From positions 37,669 through 101,668 of the forward strand of contig CAZEFI010000004.1 in the NCBI GenBank assembly GCA_964511425.1: a stretch of 64,000 bases of DNA. The letters run 5' to 3'. Below the pieces are notes generated by a model. That model was not told where the DNA came from. It did not search any database and saw nothing but the letters and a program-made list of their open reading frames with translations. Shown here piece by piece: positions 17,638 to 25,821 of the stretch (the stretch's first letter is position 1; each line of letters opens with the position of its first letter). The position numbers and the translations under genes were made by a program. The DNA comes from Bin55 sp964511425. Lineage in GTDB: Bacteria; Pseudomonadota; Gammaproteobacteria; Pseudomonadales; Azotimanducaceae.

Positions 17638-18894
17638 CTACATGGACATCTGTTTTCGGCGAAAATCTGCAACGCGATAGCGATAATGCGTGATGGTCTG
17701 ATTACTGAGTTTATTACTGTGTTCATCTTGGACAACAGCATCAAAACATCGTGCGCATTCACCCGCGAGACTGAGCATTTGCTCGAAACTTTGTTGTGGA
17801 TTCGTTAGTGGTGCGAGACACATTATGAATGTCAAACCTTCGGTGCAATACGTTTCAATCTGTGCTCGATCAAATTGACCTGGTGAATAGACGTCCGCAA
17901 CTTTGAACATCAACTCTTCAGTTTCTTCGTCGTGCATTGAGAATAGCCCAACATTATCAAACTTGAGATTGCGATTGAGCATAAAACGAGCTAGTTCGCG
18001 CAATGGAAACGCATTCTCATGCTTACCGCTCACGCGCAGCACGACGTACTCTTCAAGGCGACTTTTTTCAGCGTTGGTATGGGACCGATCCTGTCGAGCT
18101 TTGGACGCACCATTTGCTAAGATCTTAGTACTTCCCTTTCGGAGCGGTACAACACGCTCCGACTTCTCTGCTTTAGATGACAATCTGTTGCTCTTGGATT
18201 GCTCTGACTTTAGTAAATGTGCATTGTTTTCCTTCGTCCAACGGTGTTCACTAGCAGTCGTTGACGTCATTTGATCCCTAGGTTTCTTGACAACCTCTCC
18301 GACTATTCCTTCCATAATCGGTACGGAAGGAGTACCTTTTGTATCGGAATCGAGTGCTTGGGTCGGTGCGCTATCGTTTGGAATAGACTCGCCACCACCC
18401 GCGATGGGTTGATTCTCTGTTTGGTCTGATGGGCTCCGCAGATCCGAATCCTCGCTAAAGACATCGAAGCGTTTACCCTTGATTTCATGTTTGATGATTC
18501 TTCCTTCAGACGTCGGTATACCGCCTCGGTATACATCCTCGATACTCATGTGGGGTAATTCAGGTGAGTCTACAGGGTCTTTCTGTTTTGCTACTTTGCC
18601 TTGCAAAGTTTTAACTGTGGGTGCAACTCTAGATGACGCTTTAGTTCGCCGAGTTTTCTTGCTAGTTGCAAAACCGGAAGATTTCGCAGAGGCGAGACTG
18701 AACTTGTGCGAGGTTCGTTGCTTAGCGGAAAAATTGCTCGCACTGAGACCTTTCGACTGGCCGTCGGAGGCCGCGTGCCCGACGACATTCTCCCATTGGT
18801 CGTGTCGTCGATTAAGATAGATGCCGTATCCAATTACAGCTACCACAAGTACCGTAACGAGAACGAGTACCGCGATACCAACTGAGAAATCCAT
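17638..18894 (-). CDS. zipA: Cell division protein ZipA
   Basis: ZipA tethers FtsZ to the inner membrane at the divisome. Its topology is N-terminal: one membrane helix at about residues 5-27 (VGIAVLVLVTVLVVAVIG), then NRR-stop-transfer. A long charged Ser/Pro/Lys linker (about 30-285) and a C-terminal FtsZ-binding domain (about 288-415) follow. The domain has the conserved YVVLRVSGKHENAFPLRELARFMLNRNLKFDNVGLF start, MFKVADVYSPGQFD and LTFIMCLAPLTNPQQSFEQML. At 418 residues it is longer than E. coli ZipA (328), mainly in the linker. It lies between smc and ligA, the usual gammaproteobacterial order, with a 64-bp gap to smc. Confidence 0.93.
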   Translation of the reverse strand: MDFSVGIAVLVLVTVLVVAVIGYGIYLNRRHDQWENVVGHAASDGQSKGLSASNFSAKQRTSHKFSLASAKSSGFATSKKTRRTKASSRVAPTVKTLQGKVAKQKDPVDSPELPHMSIEDVYRGGIPTSEGRIIKHEIKGKRFDVFSEDSDLRSPSDQTENQPIAGGGESIPNDSAPTQALDSDTKGTPSVPIMEGIVGEVVKKPRDQMTSTTASEHRWTKENNAHLLKSEQSKSNRLSSKAEKSERVVPLRKGSTKILANGASKARQDRSHTNAEKSRLEEYVVLRVSGKHENAFPLRELARFMLNRNLKFDNVGLFSMHDEETEELMFKVADVYSPGQFDRAQIETYCTEGLTFIMCLAPLTNPQQSFEQMLSLAGECARCFDAVVQDEHSNKLSNQTITHYRYRVADFRRKQMSM

Positions 18895-18958
18895 TTCTCA
18901 ACTCCATGTTGTCCTATAACTCGAGAGACCAAGTCCCTATACCATCTGGTTACACCTT

Positions 18959-21900
18959 TTATTCAAGGTCTACCGATACCACTCGAGATACTCCTGCTTC
19001 CTGCATCGTGATGCCAATCAGCGACTCGGCAATGTTCATTGTACCGCGTGAGTGGGTAATAATCAAGAATTGTACGTTATTTGCCATGGAATGAATCAAT
19101 TTTCCAAACTGTGAAACGTTGTTCGTGTCCAGCGGTGCATCGACCTCGTCCAAAATGCAAATAGGGCTTGGATTCAGTTCAAACATTGCAAAAGTAAAAG
19201 CTAACGCAGCTAGTGCTCGCTCGCCATCCGATAGTTGATGCAGGTTCTTGACTTGCTTCCCAGGTGGTTGCACTCGCATTGCTACGCCAGCGGTCAAGGG
19301 GTCGTCTTCTGTTAGAACAAGCTTCGCACTACCGCCTCCAAAAAGACGACCAAAAACCGTTTGAAACTTCTCGCTTGCTTTCTGAAAAACATCATTAAAA
19401 AGTACTAGAGTTTCTTGATCAATCTTATGCATAGCTTGTTTTAGAGTATCTTGCGAAAGTTCAAGATCTTGAATACGCGATTGATACGTTTCGAATTCAG
19501 CTTTTCGTCGATCCAAATCCTGCGCAGCCGCAAGATTTACTGCCCCGAGTTTTTCGACACGAGCCTGGGTTCGACGAAGTGCTCGATTCAACGACTCTTC
19601 ATCTTCTGCAGGATCAAGGGCATTTTCTGCATCCGATAATGCGACGTCAAGACCCGCCAATTCACTCAATAGATACTCTTTCTTGGAAGTGAACTGAATG
19701 TGTTCTTCACGTAGCTTGTGCATCCGTTCTTGTTTCTGGTTCACTTGTTGCTGCTGTTGCGATTCGGCAGCAATGTTTTTTCGAATCTTGTTTAGTATCG
19801 CATCGCGTTCCAATCTGACCGTTGCAAGTTTCTGGTCCACAACTGCCGATTTCTTAACCGCATCCGCTAGTTGTATCTCTAAGGTCTGAATTGCTTGCTC
19901 CTCTGATTGAATTTGTCCCGCTAAAACATTTAGACGCTGCTTGTGTTCTTCAAGACTCTTGGTAAGAAGTTCGATGCCTAAAGTGGTAGAAGAAATTTGT
20001 GCTTGGAAATTGTTGTGTTCCAAATCTAACTTGTGATACTCGGCTTGCAACCTCCTATCTTCTTGAAGTGCTCGAGCTAACGCACTATTGCTTTCCTTTT
20101 CATTTGTTTGCAGATTCTCTCTTTTCTTGTCTAAGTCTGCAATTTCATCTTTGAAATACTTTATGGACTTCTCTAAGCTGGTTAATTCTTGCTCAATGGC
20201 AAACAATCGAGCCGTGTTTGTGTTCATTTCTTGCTGAGTTTTGGCTTGTGTCATACTAGCTTGATAATGAGCTTCTTTTTGCTCTTCAATTTGCTTTCGT
20301 ATATCGGATAGAAGAGAACTCGTTTCATTTTGTCGTTGGTGTACTGAACGACGCCTCTCTCGTAGTCTTGTTCGTTCTTGCGAGCTGTTGGAGATGTTCT
20401 GCAGAATCTCGTCGTAGGCTTTTTCCTTTGCGTCATGAAGTTTGTTTAGTTCCAGCAACTCGGTCCTGTTTTGCAAGAGTGTGTTTTGGGTACCTGAAAT
20501 CCCGTTAAATTTGATCCAACTCTTCCCGAGCCATATCCCAGATTTAGTCACCGTACTTTCATTAACTTTGAGGCCTTTTCGGCGTACAAGTGCATCTTCC
20601 AAACTGTCGTCCACAAAGACATGAGAGCAAAGTTCTGAAACGAACTCTCGACCTTGAGTAATTACGTCAACCAACATGGAACCGGGATCAGTGTTCGACG
20701 ATGCAGTAACCAAGAGCGTATTACTCTTCTGTAATTCCTTTAAAACCGTCTTATCGTAATCGAAATGATGTAAGGTGATGGCTTGCAAATAAGAACTTAA
20801 TACAGTTTCAACCGCTTTCTCGTAACCGCTCTTCACGGCAATTACCTCCCCGACTCGAGGGCGAGCTTGAAGCTTGCGTAGGGTTGGAGTTTGTCCTTTT
20901 GACAAATCGGTGTCTTTTTGCAATGTCTGTTCAACTAGTGCTGCGAGTGCGCTGCGTCTCTCCCGAATATCACCTAGCTCGCGTTCCAGCGACCTTCGTT
21001 GCTCTTCATTTTGAATATCGTCCCGTTCCAACACTTCCAGCTCTTCGTCAAATTCGTTGGTTCGATTCACTTCAATTTGCAATGCTTCCTCAAGTTCATT
21101 TTCGCGCTGATGCAACACTTCGAGGTCGTCCTTTTGCTCGTTCTGGACGAGTATAGCGTCGAGTTTCACGTTTCTTCGTTTAATTGAATCTCTCTCCCTC
21201 AGCAATCGTGTGCGTTGCTCGCTCTGAAGGGTTAACTCATTAGTCTTTACGTTGAAAGTCTTAAGAAAATCGTCACGTTCTTTTCGCCATTTATCGACTT
21301 CGGCTTGTCGAACTGTATACACTTTTCTAGCACCTTCACACTCTTTTGCTGTACTCTGTCGGTTTTTTGCAACCAGCGAAAGTTTCTTTCGCAAGGTGGT
21401 AATTTGTGCTTGTTGATCCGTCAGCTGTGCTCTCTGATCGGTCATCGTTTGTGTTATTCCATGACGAGTTTGTTCGGCTTCTTCACGCCGTTGCTTACGT
21501 TGCCGACATTCTTCTTCAATTCGAGCGAGAGCACCACGAGCGTCAAAGGATTCTCCCTGGATGGTGTTGAATTGCTCTACATAGTCGGCTTCTTGTACCC
21601 TTAAGGTGTCAAGCACTGTCCGAATTGACTGAAGTTTAGCTAATTCCTGATTTACGAAGAGCGAACTCTCCTTAATTTGAAGGTCCTGTGTCGCGATTTG
21701 ATCGTCAATCAATTGGATTTGAAGAACGACCAGCTTAGCTCGGAGAATACGTTCCTTTTCTTTTAAATCTGAATAACGAGCCGCCTCACGGGCTTGGCGT
21801 TCCAAATAAGCGATTTGCCGAGCAAGTTCCGTAGCATGATCTTTGACGCGTTCAAGATTCTCACGAGTCGATTCAATCTTTTTTTCCGTTTCTCGACGAC

Positions 21901-22426
21901 GTTCCCGGTACTTTGAAACACCCGCGACTTCTTCAAGGTGATTACGTAGTTCCTCTGGTTTCGCCGTGACGATGCGACCGACAAATCCCTGTTCGATTAC
22001 TGAGTAGCTACGCGCTCCAAAACCAGATCCCAAAAACAAGTCCTGTACGTCTTTCCTTCTACAACGACGACCGTTAAGGTAGAATTTTGACGGTGTATCT
22101 TGAGAAATCTCTCGCTTAAGTGCGATTTCAGCGTATGTCGCGTAAGTTCCTCCGATGCTGTGATCTTGATTGTCGAAGAGCAATTCGATTGAGGCTAGAC
22201 CAGCCGGTGCTCGTGTTGCAGTTCCTTCAAAAATGACATCCGAGAGTTCGTCGCCACGCAATAAACTCGCTTGACTCTCGCCAATTCCAAGACGGATAGC
22301 ATCCACAATGTTGGATTTACCACAACCGTTTGGACCCACAAAAACTGTTACGTTATCTGGTAACTCAATTACAGTAGGGTCTACGTAGGACTTAAAGCCG
22401 GCTAGTTTTACGGACTTTAGCCGCAC
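18959..22426 (-). CDS. smc: Chromosome segregation ATPase SMC
   Basis: SMC forms the condensin-like complex with ScpA and ScpB that organises and segregates chromosomes. The 1155-residue protein shows the Walker A GPNGCGKS at 31-38, two long coiled coils (about 170-500 and 680-1000), a hinge around 520-660 beginning RPRVGEVIAVKSGYEKAVE, and a C-terminal head with Walker B ICILDEVDAPLD. The ABC signature reads LSDGERALAAL at 1065-1075, with Asp1067 where nearly all SMC proteins have Gly (LSGGE). The codon is GAT at 19226-19228. The start is GTG with no evident ribosome site; no ATG alternative fits the conserved MRLKSVKLAGFKSY opening. scpA and scpB are not in the window. Confidence 0.95.
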   Translation of the reverse strand: MRLKSVKLAGFKSYVDPTVIELPDNVTVFVGPNGCGKSNIVDAIRLGIGESQASLLRGDELSDVIFEGTATRAPAGLASIELLFDNQDHSIGGTYATYAEIALKREISQDTPSKFYLNGRRCRRKDVQDLFLGSGFGARSYSVIEQGFVGRIVTAKPEELRNHLEEVAGVSKYRERRRETEKKIESTRENLERVKDHATELARQIAYLERQAREAARYSDLKEKERILRAKLVVLQIQLIDDQIATQDLQIKESSLFVNQELAKLQSIRTVLDTLRVQEADYVEQFNTIQGESFDARGALARIEEECRQRKQRREEAEQTRHGITQTMTDQRAQLTDQQAQITTLRKKLSLVAKNRQSTAKECEGARKVYTVRQAEVDKWRKERDDFLKTFNVKTNELTLQSEQRTRLLRERDSIKRRNVKLDAILVQNEQKDDLEVLHQRENELEEALQIEVNRTNEFDEELEVLERDDIQNEEQRRSLERELGDIRERRSALAALVEQTLQKDTDLSKGQTPTLRKLQARPRVGEVIAVKSGYEKAVETVLSSYLQAITLHHFDYDKTVLKELQKSNTLLVTASSNTDPGSMLVDVITQGREFVSELCSHVFVDDSLEDALVRRKGLKVNESTVTKSGIWLGKSWIKFNGISGTQNTLLQNRTELLELNKLHDAKEKAYDEILQNISNSSQERTRLRERRRSVHQRQNETSSLLSDIRKQIEEQKEAHYQASMTQAKTQQEMNTNTARLFAIEQELTSLEKSIKYFKDEIADLDKKRENLQTNEKESNSALARALQEDRRLQAEYHKLDLEHNNFQAQISSTTLGIELLTKSLEEHKQRLNVLAGQIQSEEQAIQTLEIQLADAVKKSAVVDQKLATVRLERDAILNKIRKNIAAESQQQQQVNQKQERMHKLREEHIQFTSKKEYLLSELAGLDVALSDAENALDPAEDEESLNRALRRTQARVEKLGAVNLAAAQDLDRRKAEFETYQSRIQDLELSQDTLKQAMHKIDQETLVLFNDVFQKASEKFQTVFGRLFGGGSAKLVLTEDDPLTAGVAMRVQPPGKQVKNLHQLSDGERALAALAFTFAMFELNPSPICILDEVDAPLDTNNVSQFGKLIHSMANNVQFLIITHSRGTMNIAESLIGITMQEAGVSRVVSVDLE

Positions 22427-22724
22427 GTCAAGTAATTAGCATCATGAACGGATAAAGGCGAATGTTCTTAATTGCAAACACGTACAAATTTGGAGATCGT
22501 GCGCAACATGTTAAACACAATGTGGTCAATACAACCACTAAAAAAGAAAAAACTAAAAAATTTTTAAAAAATCTTTGTGACTGCCGTGAAATTCTTCATA
22601 TTTTCCCTTTGGACTGTTCACGTGACTGAATGATAGAAGGTATTCAGCAACGTGGTGCATGCCCCTCAGAGGTTGTTCAAACGCGCGAAAACTCGTTTAT
22701 CGCCGTGAGAGAGTACTAATTCTG
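22427..22724. other. smc upstream region with A/T tracts
   Basis: Apart from an A/T-tract cluster at 22540-22576, about 115 bp upstream of the smc start, I see nothing here. The cluster consists of phased runs of A and T of 5-6 nt and would be intrinsically curved. It could act as an UP element or bind nucleoid proteins at the smc promoter. No clear -35/-10 pair is visible. Confidence 0.4.
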
Positions 22725-22768
22725 AAAAAAGAAGAGTCGCTCAGCATTATTTAGCTGAACAACTCTTC
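22725..22768 (-). terminator. Strong rho-independent terminator
   Basis: On the minus strand GGAAGAGT and ACTCTTC form the base of the stem, with a GTTCAGC/GCTGAGC upper arm and a short AT-rich loop. The U-run TTCTTTTTTC follows immediately. It is oriented to end the transcript of the 35-codon gene, or read-through from the merR gene. Confidence 0.8.
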
Positions 22769-22830
22769 CTTTTCGCATTACCTCTTAACGGTAGCAGTTG
22801 TAATTTGTGTAGTGTCTGTCCCATGACAAA

Positions 22831-22938
22831 CTAAAAGAAAATCGGCCGGTTCGCGCCTTCCATGTCCGAAGACCTCCATGGCGAAATGAACTGCTCATCC
22901 TTGAGCACCTCCGGTCGATCGGAAATAATAGGTTGCAT
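22831..22938 (-). CDS. Candidate 35-residue small protein or peptide gene
   Basis: This very short gene lies between smc and the MerR regulator and was found by direct reading. The product begins MQPIISDRPEVLKDEQ and ends in NRPIFF. It is charged, rich in Asp/Glu/Arg/Pro, with no membrane helix, signal sequence or cysteine. I recognise no family. The support is structural. A -35 TTGAAC / -10 TATATT pair with 16-bp spacing lies about 75 bp upstream. A CAGGA ribosome site lies 7 nt before the ATG. A strong terminator sits about 60 bp beyond the TAG. An overlapping 67-codon frame (22785-22988) has no ribosome site and runs into the terminator side; I consider it a shadow. Confidence 0.5.
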   Translation of the reverse strand: MQPIISDRPEVLKDEQFISPWRSSDMEGANRPIFF

Positions 22939-23009
22939 AACAAAATCCTGTTGTGAATTTTTTCGATGTACGTGATTTCATCACACAATCTTTTCCGTTT
23001 AAAGTGAAT

Positions 23010-23037
23010 AATATACTGAAATTTCGATATTGTTCAA
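23010..23037 (-). promoter_or_regulatory. Sigma-70-type promoter of the 35-codon gene
   Basis: On the minus strand TTGAAC (23037-23032) and TATATT (23015-23010) are separated by 16 bp. This gives a start site near 23003 and a leader of about 65 nt before the ATG at 22938. It lies just after the merR stop, so the small gene can be transcribed independently. Confidence 0.55.
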
Positions 23038-23073
23038 GTTTTGTTGAGATATTATCTAAACAAATTAAGTCGA

Positions 23074-23943
23074 TTAAACCAACAGTTGGTGCTTATCTGC
23101 GATTGATCTTAGTACTTGCTCCATCGCATTCTGGGACACTTTGACTTGTTCAACTACCGCAATGTCCCACCCATTGTTCGTGGTGCGACGCAAATGATCA
23201 ATGATGGCTTGTTGCAGGTAAACAATCTCGACGAAATTCTCGGGTTCCACCCGTTCGTTAGTTTTACACCGTCGTAAGTGTTCTAACTGCTCATCATCAA
23301 AAATTCGAAAGTCGGTAAAGGTGTCATCAGCGGATACCACACGCTCTTCAATAATTGCCACTACCTCAGACCAGTTCGTCTCTTGCATTTTCGCAACAAA
23401 AATACTTGCATCGCGTGCTAATTCAAGATCCGATTCACTAGCATACTTGTACACGACAAATACGGGAATGTCTAAATCAGTTGTCGCATCGTCAATTTTT
23501 TTAATGTCGAGACTTGATACAAGAACTACCAGCGCATCATAATTAACATGTAACTCACTCGCAGACCAGTCACTGAAACTCTCAAGAGATAAAAATCGTG
23601 CCACCACATCGTAATTAGAAGGCGACGTAGACTCTTCGAAGTTCCAAATATCGCCGATCAACACGATAGCCCGATCAGAATTTTGAATTGAACGCATCGG
23701 CCGTCCCAATAACGGTTTAAGTTCTTTGACGGATAGTTCCTTCAGTTCACCGATCGAGAAACCACGATCAATGAGTTCCTTAATAAGAGTCAGCTTCTCC
23801 AATTGATCGTCGTCGTAGAACCGAATTCGATTCACTTTTTTCGTGGGCTTAATCTCATGTCGTTGTTCCCACATGCGTAATCGTTCCACCGACAATCCGG
23901 TTAATTCGGACACTTTCCCGATCTTGTATAGTTGTTCTGCCAT
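23074..23943 (-). CDS. MerR family regulator with CarH/MlrA-like C-terminal domain
   Basis: This 289-residue DNA-binding regulator has a winged-helix MerR head at residues 5-75 (YKIGKVSELTGLSVERLRMWEQRHEIKPTK, then the YDDDQLEKLTLIKELIDRGFSIGEL wing). An alpha/beta domain at about 88-200 starts with IVLIGDIWNFEESTSPSNYDVVARFLSLESF. This layout resembles the B12-binding half of CarH/LitR/MlrA regulators. The D-x-H-x-x-G cobalamin-ligand motif is absent, so it probably does not bind B12, as in MlrA. Such regulators often control light or stress responses; the target here is unknown. An AAGGAG site lies 10 nt before the ATG. A palindrome over a TTGACA box upstream suggests autoregulation. Confidence 0.8.
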   Translation of the reverse strand: MAEQLYKIGKVSELTGLSVERLRMWEQRHEIKPTKKVNRIRFYDDDQLEKLTLIKELIDRGFSIGELKELSVKELKPLLGRPMRSIQNSDRAIVLIGDIWNFEESTSPSNYDVVARFLSLESFSDWSASELHVNYDALVVLVSSLDIKKIDDATTDLDIPVFVVYKYASESDLELARDASIFVAKMQETNWSEVVAIIEERVVSADDTFTDFRIFDDEQLEHLRRCKTNERVEPENFVEIVYLQQAIIDHLRRTTNNGWDIAVVEQVKVSQNAMEQVLRSIADKHQLLV

Positions 23944-24325
23944 GATCGTATTCGCTCCTTAAATCTCTTCAAATATCTATTTTTTGGAGATGTTGTTTAG
24001 GTTATGTCAACATTCTAACCAAATCTGGCATCATCTTGTCAAGATAACAGTACAAAATGGAACGCTTGTTAAGGTTCAGCTGTGTCATGATCAGAAAATT
24101 CTTGCTTCCCCATTGTCATCGAAAGTGAAATTTCCCACAGAAAACTAAACAAAATCGGCGAAGTACTATCAGAACTTGCACAACAACGAAACTGATTTCA
24201 AAGAAGCGATACAGTGGCAGACGTGCGTTCGCATCACACGTCAAGTGATCAGAGAGTCGAAGCCTAGGTGTTGACTAATTTCAATCTAGTCTTGTGAACG
24301 AGCATTTCGTTCTGATTTGGCTACA
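23944..24325. other. Intergenic region between fhs and the MerR gene
   Basis: These 382 bp lie upstream of merR and downstream of fhs, both on the minus strand. They hold the putative merR operator described separately. Nothing else is recognisable: no ORF with a ribosome site and no clear terminator after fhs. Confidence 0.45.
23990..24013 (-). promoter_or_regulatory. Putative merR operator: palindrome over a TTGACA box
   Basis: ATGTTG and CAACAT form a perfect inverted repeat around 12 bp, about 47-70 bp upstream of the merR ATG. On the minus strand the consensus -35 hexamer TTGACA (24010-24005) overlaps one arm. No good -10 lies at 17 bp; only AAAAAT at about 20 bp, compatible with the long spacers of MerR-activated promoters. 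Confidence 0.4.
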
Positions 24326-25642
24326 CTAGATTCCAACGATTTGTCCGTTTTCGTCGATCCCCACAGAATTAGCAGCTGGTACCCGTGGTAATCCAGGCAT
24401 CGTCATCATATTGCCGCAAATGACCACGACAAACTCCGCACCTGCACTGAGTCGTACCTCTCGCACCGGGAGTACATGATCTTTGGGAGCACCTAAACGT
24501 TTAGGATCAGCAGTGAAACTATATTGCGTCTTCGCTATACACACGGGCAATTCACCATAACCCCGACTTTGTAGATCACAGAGCTCAAGTTCGGCAGCGG
24601 GACTATATTCAACACCTTGTGCACCGTAAATGTTTGAAGCTACAGATTCGACTTTATCCTTCAGTGGCACATTTCGTGGGTACAGAGGTGCGAAATTCTT
24701 ACAGTCCTCCCGTGTGATGCAAGCCATCACACTTTCCGCTAATTCCGTTGCACCTCGTCCACCGTCGGACCAATGAGTACATACGTCACACTCGACCCCA
24801 CAAGCTCGCATCCTCTTCCGCACAAAATCGAGTTCTTCTTGTGAGTCTGAATCAAAACGATTGATAGCGACCACTGGGACAACCCCCATCTTCATTAAAT
24901 TTTGTACGTGGGCTTCTAGATTGATTGCTCCTACTTCGAGTGCTCCTACATCTGGTTTGTTGAGCTCCTCCAATGGAACTTTGGCGTGCATCTTAATCGA
25001 ACGAATCGTTGCTACTATTACTACGGCATCAGGTTTGAGACCGGTTTGCAGACACTTGATGTTAAAAAATTTCTCTGCACCCAAATCAGCACCAAAACCA
25101 GCTTCGGTTACTACGACGTCGGCTAATGTAAGNNNNNNNNNNNNNNNNNNNNNNNNNNNNNNNNNNNNNNNNNNNNNNNNNNNNNNNNNNNNNNNNNNNN
25201 NNNNNNNNNNNNNNNNNNNNNNNNNNNNNNNNGAAGTAATCGCATGTAAGTCACCATTGAAGTGCAAATTTATTTCTTGGGCTGGACCTACTTGTGCTCG
25301 ACCACCCCCATGAGCACCTCCTTTCATACCAAAGCACGGTCCAAGTGATGGTTCTCGGAGACAAGCTGTTGCGTTAATTCCCATCAAATTCAATGCATCG
25401 GTCAGTCCGACTGATGTGGTAGTTTTACCTTCGCCCGCAGCTGTCGGTGATACTCCAGTTACCAATACCAATTTAGCAGACGGATTCGACTTCGGTCTTT
25501 CAAGACTCGCGAAATGAATCTTTGCTTTGTACTTACCAAAGGTTGTGTACTCATCTTCGGATAGATGGAATTTGTCTTGGAGAATCGTGGCTAGTGGTCG
25601 GAGTCGTACGCTTCGTGCTACGATTTGGTCGTTTGTCTGCAT
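24326..25642 (-). CDS. fhs: Formate-tetrahydrofolate ligase, interrupted by an assembly gap
   Basis: Fhs makes 10-formyl-tetrahydrofolate from formate, ATP and THF, feeding purine synthesis and one-carbon metabolism. The N-terminal part shows the YGKYKAKI opening, the P-loop-like TGVSPTAAGEGKTTTSVGL, and REPSLGPCFGMKGGAHGGGRAQV. The C-terminal part has VTEAGFGADLGAEKFFNIKC, WSDGGRGATELAE and the GNMMTMPGLPR ending. One hundred N bases interrupt it. About 404 real residues are present against roughly 556 in the family. The join (HAIT to LTLADVVV) skips the segment containing the IMAILCLA and HGGPFANIAHGCNS blocks. The gene is therefore probably intact, with about 450 bp unsequenced. The start is ATG. 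folD is not in the window. Confidence 0.95.
   Translation of the reverse strand: MQTNDQIVARSVRLRPLATILQDKFHLSEDEYTTFGKYKAKIHFASLERPKSNPSAKLVLVTGVSPTAAGEGKTTTSVGLTDALNLMGINATACLREPSLGPCFGMKGGAHGGGRAQVGPAQEINLHFNGDLHAITXXXXXXXXXXXXXXXXXXXXXXXXXXXXXXXXXXLTLADVVVTEAGFGADLGAEKFFNIKCLQTGLKPDAVVIVATIRSIKMHAKVPLEELNKPDVGALEVGAINLEAHVQNLMKMGVVPVVAINRFDSDSQEELDFVRKRMRACGVECDVCTHWSDGGRGATELAESVMACITREDCKNFAPLYPRNVPLKDKVESVASNIYGAQGVEYSPAAELELCDLQSRGYGELPVCIAKTQYSFTADPKRLGAPKDHVLPVREVRLSAGAEFVVVICGNMMTMPGLPRVPAANSVGIDENGQIVGI
25133..25232. other. Assembly gap (100 N)
   Basis: Exactly 100 N bases, the conventional placeholder for a scaffold gap of unknown size, fall inside fhs. The family length implies that about 450 bp are missing here. 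The continuous reading frame across the N run is accidental. Confidence 0.97.
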
Positions 25643-25821
25643 ATAGGTTCTTTTAATTCTGGTCGTTTACCTCCAAAGAAATCACTTGCACTCAATTGCT
25701 AGAAACATCAGCTAGGAGGAAATTTGGAGGCCGATTAAAGGCGGCAGCCAAGCATTTTAAGAACACCAAAAGAGCTTATATGCAAAACTGGGCAATTGAC
25801 TAACCCATCCCATCGCTGGCT

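Noticed and set aside
22785..22988. 67-codon minus-strand ORF overlapping the micro-gene
   Set aside because: It has no ribosome site at its ATG. The product is Cys/Arg/Ser-rich without pattern. The 35-codon frame inside it has the better placed start and stop relative to the promoter and terminator.
25133..25232. In-frame continuity of fhs across the N run
   Set aside because: The N number is a convention. 100 N plus flanking bases happen to preserve frame, so it is no evidence for a short protein.
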